Assembly (NCBI RefSeq): GCF_050589625.1
Contig: NZ_JBNGOP010000005.1
Coordinates: 124,001-188,000, forward strand
Source of the DNA: Pelagihabitans sp947500445
GTDB lineage: Bacteria; Bacteroidota; Bacteroidia; Flavobacteriales; Flavobacteriaceae
Direction: 5' to 3'
DNA length: 64,000 bases
Made by a program: the position numbers and the translations under genes. A model generated the notes under the pieces. The model saw only the letters and a program-made list of their open reading frames with translations, searched no databases and was not told the origin of the DNA. This document shows positions 53,019 through 63,400 of the stretch, in pieces; the first letter of the stretch is position 1; the number at the start of each line of letters is the position of its first letter.

Positions 53019-54249
53019 TGTTTTCTATATGATTCACATTAATTGAGTAAGAACTGTCATGTTCATTTTCAAGGTCATTGAGAAATCCATATAGCTTCTT
53101 CCACTTCATGACTGCAAAAACAGCATTTAAAGCATTTAGTTCAGCTATTTGAATATTCGTAGAATAATCTGCATCATCCGCATCTTCAAATGAAACACGA
53201 CCTTCCCAAATATGATTTCTTTTTTCCTGAGTACTTGTAGTTGTTCTCACCATTCCTATTAAAGATTCATCAACACGCTCAACTCCAATACCAGTATCTA
53301 TAAAAGAGATTTTTAGACTTTCTAGTTTCTCAAATATCTCTTTCTTAGCTTCGCTTCTATCTATACAAACAAAAACAAAATCTAAGTCATTTAGAAGACC
53401 TAAATTCGTTTTATTGATGTATAATTCATGTGATACTATATGTCTATGCATTTTAGAGTATATGCGACTGTAATACTCAACTTTCGCAGTAGATTCATTT
53501 AACTCTTCCAAGGATGGAGCACTAGGCGCTCTAAAAGCATTATGCTGTAAAAATTTATCACCATCAAACAAATGAATCTCTCCTACAAGCGTTTTAGCAA
53601 CAAAATCTAAAATATAAGAACCCGTACCACCTAAACCGATAATACCAATCTTTAATCCAGATAGCTTTTGATTGATTACGTCAATTTCAGCTTTTGAAGA
53701 ATTTGTATCACTATAATTCAGAACAGACTCCATTTCTTGTAATTCTATAGCTTTGTATGTCTGAGCAGTTACACTATTATCAAAATACTGAGCTGGAGCT
53801 GAGATAATTTTAACATACTGAGTTATTTTCTCAAAATAATCAGGGTAACCATTAACAGGTTTGTTTGAAAATGAATGATTGACCGTAATACCTTCTGCAA
53901 GTTTTGATGTGTTACTAGCATGTTTTATCTGAGTAATAATTGTTCCATCGATATTACAAGGAAACTCACCCGCAAAATAAATTACATGTGTGTTTGGTTT
54001 TGTAACACGATTATTTTTGGGGAAGGCTACAGGAGCTGTTGCCCGTGACGGCACTGTTCTCCCAAAAGGTCCTGAGCTGGCAATCGGTCTACCATCATTA
54101 TCGGAAGTGGTGCCTTGAAGGAACCTTCCTTGATTGTTGGACGGCCATCTTAAAACGACACAGGGACAGTCTCGACCTTTCCAGCGTAGACCTTGACGGG
54201 AGCCATACCTCTTGTAAACGTGGCGGCGAGGCCGTGGAATACCAAGCAC
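53002..54249 (-). CDS. ThiF-family (E1-like) adenylyltransferase, 5' end replaced by IS debris
   Basis: The frame has 415 codons, but the first 70 or so are antisense to a transposase remnant and have no protein character, so the gene is probably truncated near 54030. The remaining part has a DUF6791-like leader (VIYFAGEFPCNIDGTI, NGYPDYFEKITQY) and a ThiF domain with the nucleotide motif IGIIGLGGTGS (near residue 205) and the acidic LFDGD. E1-like enzymes adenylate the C-terminus of a ubiquitin-like protein. Local AT content is clearly higher than in its neighbours, a sign of transfer. Any E2, Ub-like or JAB partner upstream is missing. Confidence 0.72.
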   Translation of the reverse strand: MLGIPRPRRHVYKRYGSRQGLRWKGRDCPCVVLRWPSNNQGRFLQGTTSDNDGRPIASSGPFGRTVPSRATAPVAFPKNNRVTKPNTHVIYFAGEFPCNIDGTIITQIKHASNTSKLAEGITVNHSFSNKPVNGYPDYFEKITQYVKIISAPAQYFDNSVTAQTYKAIELQEMESVLNYSDTNSSKAEIDVINQKLSGLKIGIIGLGGTGSYILDFVAKTLVGEIHLFDGDKFLQHNAFRAPSAPSLEELNESTAKVEYYSRIYSKMHRHIVSHELYINKTNLGLLNDLDFVFVCIDRSEAKKEIFEKLESLKISFIDTGIGVERVDESLIGMVRTTTSTQEKRNHIWEGRVSFEDADDADYSTNIQIAELNALNAVFAVMKWKKLYGFLNDLENEHDSSYSINVNHIENNDSST

Positions 54250-54728
54250 GGAAGAGGATGAAGACCACCCCCGAAGCGTCGGGGCACTCTACCTGACCGA
54301 TCGCCAGGGGCTGCCCTTGGCCATGTCGGAACCTGTGGCGGGCAACCGTAACGACCTTTACGAGATCGAAGTGCAGTTCGAAGTGGTCACCAAAACGCTT
54401 GACCAAGCGGACATCAGGACGGACGGCCTGTTCCTGAACGCCGATGCAGGGTTCGATCCAAAGGATTTCAGGGCCGCATGTTCGGCCAAGGAAATCAATG
54501 CCAACATCTGTTTCAACAAACGCAACAGGAGCGCCGACGATAGGAACGAATATTTCGACCAAGACCTTTATGATCAAAGGTATGCCGTTGAAAGGACCAA
54601 TGCATGGATGGACAGCTTCCGTTCTCTGCTCAACAGGTTCGATACCACCATCGCAAGCTGGAGGCTTCAACTATCTGTCGTTCATTGTCTTGGTGCTAAG
54701 AAAATTCAAAATGAAAAAGTTTAAATGA
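54030..54728 (+). pseudogene. Decayed IS5-family transposase
   Basis: Reading frames that together resemble an IS5-type DDE transposase are spread over three frames: LPVTALFSQKVLSWQSVYHH and then RKWCLEGTFLDCW, SLDLSSVDLDGSHT (frame of 54039), LTDRQGLPLAMSEPVAGNRN and LFLNADAGFDPKDFR, YAVERTNAWMDSFRSLLNRF (frame of 54317), then GFNYLSFIVLVLRKF. The N-terminus is missing and at least two frameshifts break it. No terminal inverted repeats are obvious. It marks the joint between the truncated ThiF gene and the biosynthetic cluster. Confidence 0.85.
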
Positions 54729-54868
54729 GTTCATTTACTGATATGGGGATAAATATAGGGGCTTACCCTCATTGACATTAAGGCATATGCTAAGCTATAT
54801 TTATTGCTGATTATCGATCAATACGATAATCACATAAAGTAATTTAACGTTCTAACAAATAATATAAG

Positions 54869-56482
54869 ATGGGAGCATTTCAGCAAACACCAATTAATGG
54901 TAGCATAGAAAAAATCATTGTAGTAGGCGGGGGAAGTTCTGGTGCTATATCGGCGGCTTACTTATCCAAAGCGTTGGGCAGCAACGTGGAGGTACAATTG
55001 ATTGAGTCTCCAAACATCAGCAAGATCGGGGTAGGTGAAGCTACCATACCTACCATCAAAGAAGAAGTGTTTGACTTTTTGGGGATTCCAGAGGAAGAAT
55101 GGATGCCTGTTTGTAAAGGAACTTACAAGACTGGTATACGGTTTGATAACTGGAAAAGAAGCCCTACGGAAGGTGGAGACCGCTACTGGCATGCATTTGG
55201 AGAACTACCTACGGTACGCCGGGTGCCGCTTTCTCATATTTGGTTACACAACTACCTTGATGGTCACCACGCACCGATGGATTATACCTGCTACTCTACC
55301 CCGTTGCTTTGTGACCACTACAAATCACCCAAATACCTTGACGGCACCAAAGCCATCCATTATGCTTACCATTTTGATGCTACGATCCTGGCCGATTTTC
55401 TGATTGACTGGAGTGTCAAACACTTAGGGATTACCCAAACATTTGCCGAGCTGGTAGGTGCCGAGCGCAACGAAGAGGGCAATGTTACCACGGTGATCGA
55501 CACCGATGGCAACCGCTACGAGGCAGACTTATTCATTGATTGTTCTGGTTTCAAAGGCTTTTTGATCCAGGAAGCCCTCGAAGAACCCATAGTAGAGTTC
55601 AAGGACAGTCTGTTGACCGACAGCGCCGTGGCAGTCAATATCCCCAACGAATCAGGCAACCAAGACCTCAGGCCTTTTACCTCTGCCACTGCCATGGAGG
55701 CTGGCTGGGCTTGGAAAATCCCACTTATGGAAAGATCGGGCAACGGTTATGTATATTCAAGCCAGTTTAAAACCCCAGAAGAGGCACAAACCGAGATGGC
55801 CAGGCACTTGGGACCTGAAAAGGTAAAAGGAAGGGATTTCAGGCATTTTAAGTTTAAGTCTTTCCGACGTAGACGCTCATGGGTCAACAATGTGGTGAGC
55901 CTCGGGTTGGCGGGAGCATTTCTCGAACCACTCGAAAGTACCGGACTCTACTTTGTATACGCCTCACTTTACCAACTCACATGCTACTTCCCCGGTAAAA
56001 AGATAAACCCTGCACTGCGGGACAAGTTTAACGAACGGGTCAATTTCATGGTAGATGACGTAAAAGATTTCATCATTCTCCACTTCTGCACTTCCGGCAG
56101 GACGGATACCCCCTTCTGGTTAGCCAACAAACATGATTTGGTGATCCCCGACCCTCTTCGTGAAATACTAGACTTGCAAATGTCTGCCGTGCCTGTCAAC
56201 AGGTCATACAGTTCCAACGAAGGACTGTACGACACCCTGGACTCTAGCTTCGACAGGTTTTGGACCAACTCCAATTATCAAAGCATCCTGGCAGGAGTAG
56301 GTTATCTGCCCAAAGAATCAATGCCACTCTTGAAGGTACGACGTGATATCCTGGAAGAAGGGCAAAAAGTAGTGGACGAAATCAGAAAGAAAACCCAACA
56401 TCACCTAAACAACCTTCCATCGCACCATGAATACCTTAGTCACCTGTACAGCCGTCAGGAGGCGCTCTCCCCTGTAGAGTGA
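54869..56482 (+). CDS. Flavin-dependent halogenase (tryptophan-halogenase family)
   Basis: This is a 537-aa enzyme. The FAD-binding motif GGGSSGAISAAYL is at about residues 19-31. The region with the catalytic Lys is KIGVGEATIPTIKEE (about 52-66), and the W-x-W-x-I-P halogenase signature is AGWAWKIPLM (about 277-286). It needs reduced FAD from a partner reductase and would add Cl or Br to an aromatic or activated carbon. No reductase is seen in the window. The 140 bp before it, after the IS remnant, presumably hold the cluster promoter. Dioxygenase and PKS genes follow on the same strand. Confidence 0.9.
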   Translation: MGAFQQTPINGSIEKIIVVGGGSSGAISAAYLSKALGSNVEVQLIESPNISKIGVGEATIPTIKEEVFDFLGIPEEEWMPVCKGTYKTGIRFDNWKRSPTEGGDRYWHAFGELPTVRRVPLSHIWLHNYLDGHHAPMDYTCYSTPLLCDHYKSPKYLDGTKAIHYAYHFDATILADFLIDWSVKHLGITQTFAELVGAERNEEGNVTTVIDTDGNRYEADLFIDCSGFKGFLIQEALEEPIVEFKDSLLTDSAVAVNIPNESGNQDLRPFTSATAMEAGWAWKIPLMERSGNGYVYSSQFKTPEEAQTEMARHLGPEKVKGRDFRHFKFKSFRRRRSWVNNVVSLGLAGAFLEPLESTGLYFVYASLYQLTCYFPGKKINPALRDKFNERVNFMVDDVKDFIILHFCTSGRTDTPFWLANKHDLVIPDPLREILDLQMSAVPVNRSYSSNEGLYDTLDSSFDRFWTNSNYQSILAGVGYLPKESMPLLKVRRDILEEGQKVVDEIRKKTQHHLNNLPSHHEYLSHLYSRQEALSPVE

Positions 56483-56546
56483 TGACAGGTATGGAGCAGA
56501 CATGCTTGAACTAAGAATATTTATAAACTACCTAAATCTATCACTT

Positions 56547-57425
56547 ATGATATCGGACGAAAAGCAAAAGTACGATAGTAAGGGTTATTTGTTGTATGAA
56601 GGATTTTACACCAATAGCCTGGCTCAGTCTATCAAAGAAGAAGCCAGGCGCGTGATCCATGAAGAGGATGATGAGCGAAAGATCCTGGAGAAATCAGGGG
56701 TGGCCCGCTCCTTTTTCTCCCCAGAAAATAACAGTGACCTATTCTACAGGCTCAATCGGGAAAAGAATATGCTTCGGCTGGCAAAAGAGCTGCTGGGCGG
56801 CGAGGTATACACTCACCAAACCAAGATAAACATCAAACACGCCTTGATCGGAGATGTGTGGGAGTGGCATCAGGATTTTATCTTCTGGGCCAAAGACGAT
56901 GGCATGCCAGCCCCCAACGTGTTGACAGCCATGGTTTTTCTGGATGATGTCACAGAGTTTAACGGACCGCTCATGATCATACCCGGCTCTCACCAGATGG
57001 GAATGTTACAAGAGACTCAAAAGGCAGCAAGCAACCATGACAAGGAATGGAATGAAAAGTATGTAAACACCAAATCCTATCTCTCGGCTTTGTCTGCTGA
57101 CTTGAAGTATACCCTGGGGCAACAAGAAATCTTGGGCATGGCAGAAAAGCGTGGAATCGTGTCGGCCAAGGGAAAGGCCGGGTCAGTATTGTTCTTTCAT
57201 GGCAACTTGTTTCATGCCTCACCCAACAATCTGTCTCCTTGGGACAGGTATGTGTACCTGATTACCTACAACCGTGTAGACAATCAGCCCGATTTCCCTA
57301 AAAACCCCCGGCCGGCCTTTTTGGCCAACCGTGATTTTACCCCATTAGAAGCAATGGAGATGGCATACCCAGTCGTGTCGCCGGAAGTCTGCCAACCAGA
57401 CATACAATACCCCATAAGCCGTTGA
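56547..57425 (+). CDS. Phytanoyl-CoA dioxygenase-family Fe(II)/2OG enzyme
   Basis: This is a 292-aa protein from the ATG at 56547, the better fit to the family's start; an upstream ATG at 56502 would add 15 residues. The iron ligands are visible: H-x-D in WEWHQDFIFWAKDDG (about 106-120) and the distal His in FHGNLFHASPNNLS (about 215-228), with an Arg nearby (DRYVYLITYN) for 2-oxoglutarate. Such enzymes hydroxylate or, with a modified triad, halogenate their substrate. The Asp is present, so hydroxylation is more likely. It lies between the halogenase and the PKS in one transcription unit. Confidence 0.88.
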   Translation: MISDEKQKYDSKGYLLYEGFYTNSLAQSIKEEARRVIHEEDDERKILEKSGVARSFFSPENNSDLFYRLNREKNMLRLAKELLGGEVYTHQTKINIKHALIGDVWEWHQDFIFWAKDDGMPAPNVLTAMVFLDDVTEFNGPLMIIPGSHQMGMLQETQKAASNHDKEWNEKYVNTKSYLSALSADLKYTLGQQEILGMAEKRGIVSAKGKAGSVLFFHGNLFHASPNNLSPWDRYVYLITYNRVDNQPDFPKNPRPAFLANRDFTPLEAMEMAYPVVSPEVCQPDIQYPISR

Positions 57426-57467
57426 GTGCGCTCTGTACGCGAGCCTACCGGCTAATAATAACCTAAT

Positions 57468-60400
57468 ATGCAAGAAGATACCCTCATATCGTTACTCAGG
57501 AAATATAGTGTACAGGCACCTGACCAAATACTTTACAGGTTTTTGAAAAATGGCGAGGATCCGAGCCATGAAATAACCTACCAAGGGTTTGACGTGCGCG
57601 TGCGGTCCATCGCAGCAAGGCTCAAGCACCGGTGTGAAAAGGGCGATAGGGTCTTGATCGTTTACAATTCAGGCGTGGAGTATTTGTCAGCCTTCATGGC
57701 ATGCCTCTATGCCGGGGTGGTGGCCGTGCCAGTTTACCCCCCTCGGAAAAACCGTAAAATGGCGCGTATACAGGCCATTATAGAAGATGCCGGGGCCGAG
57801 GTAGCCCTCACCGAAAGTGGCTTGTATCAAAGTATTGAAAAGCAATTGAAGGACGAGCCGGTGGCTGGGCTTTTGGAATGGATACCCACCGATACTTGGG
57901 ACAATAGCCAAGCAAACATGTGGTCAGATCCAGGCATTGCCCCGGACACCATTGCATTTTTGCAGTATACCTCCGGCTCTACCGGTACGCCCAAAGGGGT
58001 GATGGTCAGCCAAAGCAACATTGTACACAATCTAGGGCTACAGCATACCGGCCTGTTGTCGCTCTCGCCACTGCGCATTGTAAGTTGGCTACCGCTCTAT
58101 CATGACATGGGGCTCATCGGTAAGTCGCTTTATACCATTGCGTTCAAAGGCGAAATGACCTTTATGTCACCGGCCGACTTTCTGCAAAAGCCGATCCGTT
58201 GGCTACAGGCTATTGACCGCTACAAGGCCAATTATTCCGGTGCGCCCAATTTTGCCTATGATTTGCTGGTCAGCCGCATTACCGATGAGCAAGTGGCTAC
58301 CCTTGACCTAAGTACGTGGAAAGTAGCGCTCAATGGCGCAGAACCCATTCGGCAGGAGACTATGCGCCGGTTTGTGGACAAGTTTGCCCCCGCAGGCTTT
58401 CAAGAAAGCACCGTCATCTCTGGCTATGGATTGGCTGAAAACACATTGAGCGTTTCCTCCATCCACGAACACACGGGCATCAGGAGTATCAAGGTGCGTA
58501 GTGAAGACTTGTACAACGATAAGGTTGTACCAGTGGAGGAACATGAAGATGGAGTAGCGTTGATAAGTTGCGGCAAGACCACCAATGGGCATAGCCTCTT
58601 GATAGCCCATAAAGATACACAAGAAGAACTGACAGAAGACCGGGTAGGGGAGATATGGGTAGGCGGGCCAAGCGTAACCCAAGGCTACTGGCAAAATCCC
58701 GAAAAAACAGCGGAAGTATATGGTGCTTACACTTCCGATACTCGAAAAGGCCCGTTTTTTAGGACAGGCGACTTGGGTTTTATACATCACGGCAACTTAT
58801 ATGTTACAGGGCGGCAAAAAGAATTGATTATTATAAGAGGTCAAAATTACTACCCCCAGGATATAGAGCGTGTGGTGCAAACGGCACACCCTGCGTTGAA
58901 AATAAATAGTGGTGCCGCGTTTGGTGTGGCGAATACTGAGGGCGAACGACTGGTTATTGTGCAGGAGGTGGAGCGTGTATGGGTGAGAAAGTTAGCTTTT
59001 GAGGAAGTTATTGGGGCGGTCCGACGTGTGGTCAATTCGGAATTTGGCTTACAAGTAGCGGATCTTGTATTGATCACACCCAATTCATTACCAAAAACTT
59101 CGAGCGGTAAAATTCAGCGTCGGGGTTGTAAAGATGCTTATCTGGATGATGAATTGAAGATTATAGCACAGTTAGCAAAGGACAATGATAAAGAGAAAGT
59201 ACAAGTGCCAGATGCTGAGCAGCCAGTAGTGATGGAAGTAGAACACAAAGCGGAAATCTTTAAGTTTTTAGCGGAAAGTGTAAATAATTATTCAGGTGTA
59301 AGGATTGATGAAATTTCATCAGGTACTAGTTTGGAATCGATTGGGCTAGATTCTGTACATGCCATTGCTATCAGTGGTGATCTATCCGAATGGCTCGGGC
59401 GAAGTTTACCACCTACGTTGTTTTACGACTATCCGACTATGGGGCAGTTGGTAAGCCACCTTGTAGGCGAAACACCAAGCCAAAAGCCCTTAAAGCAAGC
59501 GTTGCAAGCTCCGATTGCGATTATTGGTTTAGCTTGTGAATTTCCAGGTGCTGAAGATGCTACTGCCTTTTGGGAGATGCTCATCGCTGGCAAAAGCGGT
59601 ATTGGAGCGCCAGACGAGCTGCGTACAGCGTTGACCCATGACAATCCTGAGGTAGCATTTAAGCAAGGAGGTTACCTGGAAGGAATCGATCAGTTTGATG
59701 CTGCTTTGTTTGGCATCATGCCCCGCGAAGCGATGCAAATGGATCCTCAACAACGCAAGTTGTTACATACTGTTTGGCGTGCATTAGAGGATGCAGGGAT
59801 TGCCCCCGAAAGCCTTCGCGGTACCGAAACAGGTGTTTTTGTAGGTGCCAGTACATTTGATTATGCCAATAACTTGTACCAGTCAGGACATACCAACGAC
59901 CACTATTACGGTACAGGCAACTCAAATAGTATACTGGCTAACAGACTCTCGTATCTTTTTGACCTGCATGGGCCCAGCATGAGCATCGATACTGCCTGCT
60001 CCTCTTCGCTGGTAGCCATACACCAGGCATGCCAGAGCCTGCGGCATGGTGAAAGTACGCTGGCATTGGCAGGTGGAGTCAACCTGATCCTCAACGAAGC
60101 AGTGACGGAAGCCTTTGGGCGGGCAGGTATGCTTGCCAAAGATGGTCATTGTAAAACATTTGATGCCAGTGCCGATGGTTACACCCGGTCCGAAGGGGCG
60201 GGTGTAGTCATACTTAAGCCATTGCAGGAGGCAATAGATGATAACGACCAGATATACGCGGTGATCAAAGGGACGGCCATCAACCAGGACGGCAAGACCA
60301 ATGGCCTGACGGCCCCCAATGGGCCAGCACAGCAAGCTGTGGTTCGAAAAGCGCTGAAAGCCGCAGGACTGGCACCAAAAGAAGTGGGGTACGTAGAGTG

Positions 60401-63400
60401 CCATGGTACGGGTACCCCACTAGGTGACCCGATAGAGGCCAACGTGCTTGGAGGAGTGTTGGCTGAGGGCAGAGAAGCTCATGAACCTTGTTATCTAGGC
60501 ACTGTCAAGGCCAATATTGGGCATTTGGAAGCCGCCGCAGGCATTGCGGGACTCATCAAAGCTACCTTAGCCATACAAGTGGGGAAAGTGCCCGGAAACC
60601 CTCAGTTAAAAACATTGAACCCCGAGATAAAACTTGATGGGGAATTGTTTAAAATACCCCATACGCCTGTGTCATGGAACGGTCAAAGTAGGCATGCAGG
60701 CGTTAGCAGCTTCGGATTTGGCGGTACCAACGCTCATGTAGTGATCGGGGAAGCGCCAGCCCAAACACCTCATGAACCAGATCAGCACCCTGCTGAACTG
60801 TTTTGCCTGGCAGCACACACCGAGTCAGCATTGGCGGTTTTGGCAAGGCAGATGATGGCGCGTTATGAAACCTCAGCGGTCGATCAGCAGCAATTGAAAA
60901 ACCTGGCAGGCAGCCTGTTGAATAACCGGGGCGTATTACCACATAGACTAGCTTTCAGTGCTAAAAACGCTGAAGAGGCGGTAGCATGTTTGGATGGCTG
61001 GCTCAGCAAAGCACCTGCTACGCCTGTGTACGATCGTCAAAACACAGGGCAGAAAAAAGGCAAAATAGCCTTGATGTTTAGTGGTCAGGGTGCACAGTAT
61101 GCAGGCATGGGAGAGGAATTGTACCGCTATGCCCCTGAATTCAAAAAAGTGATCGATCAGTGTGCATCACTGCTGGAAAAAGAAATTGACTACCCCCTTA
61201 AACAGCTTTTGTTTGGAGGTGATGACATGGATGGTGCCTTGCATAAAACTGCCTATACGCAACCAGCCCTGTTTGCAATCGAATATGCAACCGGCCGGCA
61301 GTGGATGGCATGGGGTGTGCAGCCCGATTGCCTTATTGGGCATAGCGTTGGCGAATTTGCGGCGGCTTGCCTGGCGGAAGTGTTCACATTAAATGAAGCC
61401 ATCAAACTGGTAAGTGCGCGAGGCAGGTTGGGGCAGCAGGTGCCACCCAAAGGGATAATGATGGCCATACAAGCCGATGATGTTCGGGTGCAGCATTGGA
61501 TCGGGCAAACCACAGGCCAGGTAGGCATTGCGGCTTACAATGGGCCTTCGCAAACAGTGATCACTGGTGACAAGGAAGCTGTCAGGGCTTTGGCAGCCGT
61601 GGCGGAGGCGCAAGGCGTGAAATGTACCCAGTTGGAAATATCAAATGCCTTTCATTCGCCAGTAATAGCCCCGATGGTGACTGGGTTTGAGCAGGTGGCC
61701 CAATCGATACAATATCAAAAACCTAAAATCCCCGTACTCTCTAACCTTACTGGTGAATTAGCCGGAGAAAACATTATGACCGCGCAATATTGGGTGAGCC
61801 ACCTGATAGAACCAGTATCATTTTACCAAGGAATGCAAACGGCATTCCGCCTAGGAGTCAATACATTTATCGAAGCAGGGCCAAAACCTACACTTACAAC
61901 GGTAGCCAAAACATTTGGCCCTCAGGATACAACCTGGCTAGTGAGTCAACAACAAACGCAGCCGGGATGGCAAACAATACTACATGCCCTGGCGGGATTG
62001 TACGTCTTGGGATACCCGGTAGATTGGGAAAAGATATATCCAAAGAGTTCCTATAATTTTGTAAAAACGCCGGGCTTACCATTCGATACCAGATCGTATT
62101 GGTTGGGAGATACGCGCCAACGTAAGACAGATGATCTGTTTTCAACTGTAGAAGGGCACCCTTTGATTGGCCATGCTTTGCAAACGGCTTCTACCTCAGA
62201 AACGGTCTATCATCACCAATTGCGCCATGAGTACCCTAAATTCCTTTATGAACATGAAGTGGCAGGGCAACCCGTATATTCGGCAGCAGCCTTTATTGAA
62301 TGTTTTTTGGCTGTAGGGAGCGAGCGGTACCCCGCACTCAGGCATTTGCAGATACTGAAGCCATTCATACCGGAAGAAGGAAAGCAAATACAAGTCATCG
62401 TACGTGATTTAGGGAATGTACAAGAGGCATTGTTTTACAGTAAAGATGGCGAACAATGGCATTTACACACCCGTGGCCAATTCGGTGCTAATACTAATAC
62501 TGCCATAAACGTCGCCCAATCAGAACTGGTATTCCTCAAGATACAAAAGCGCATATCGCGCGAAGTGGCGCTCGAAACGCTGTGGCAAAAACTAGCGGAC
62601 AAAGGAGTTACCTACGGAGAAGAGTTGAAAAACTGGCGGCAAATTTGGGAAGGCGAGGGCGAAGCGCTAGGAGTAATGGCCGTGTCAAACACCATGCACC
62701 AACCTGTATACAGGCTTCATCCAGCCATTGTTGATGCGGGGCTTCAACTCTTGCCGCTTGTGATTCCTGAAGTTGACAATGGGAAAACGTATGTATTGCA
62801 AGCAACAGGCGAGGTAGTGCCCACTGGCGCGACTTTATCAACGGTGTGTTGGTGCCATGCCATATATGTGGAGGAAACTACTGGCGGATATTTGGTGAAT
62901 TTAGCATTCTACACTGATGAAGGGGTGCTAATTGCGACCGTCAAAGAGGCACTATTGTGTGAAATGACTGTGAATACTTCCCTTTCCAATCAACATGACA
63001 AGCATTATCATGTACACTGGCAACTGAAAGCGGGGAATTATGCCCCTGTATTGGATCTAAATCCATTAACAGGCCAAAAGACAAACACAGACGAGCATCG
63101 CCTATTGAAGGACTACCAGCAACAGCAAGATGCTATGGAACATCGGGTATTGCTTTGGGTAAGGAATGCGATGTCTGCGATGGGTTTGGCACTTGAAGTA
63201 GGGCAAAAGGTCAGTTTTGAAGGGTTGTTAACATCCCTAAACGTATATAATGGGCAGCGTAGACTGTTCTACAGGTGTTTACAAATATTGGCAGAAGCCT
63301 CACTGATCCAGGAAGACGGTACCCAATTCACTGTAGTCAACGAGATCCGGTTGAGTAGTGCAGAAAAAAAGCGCCTTGACAACGCAGATGAAACTCAGGC

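Noticed and set aside
54098..54670. A 190-codon minus-strand frame over the IS remnant.
   Set aside because: It is antisense to a recognisable transposase sequence; the plus strand carries the protein signal.
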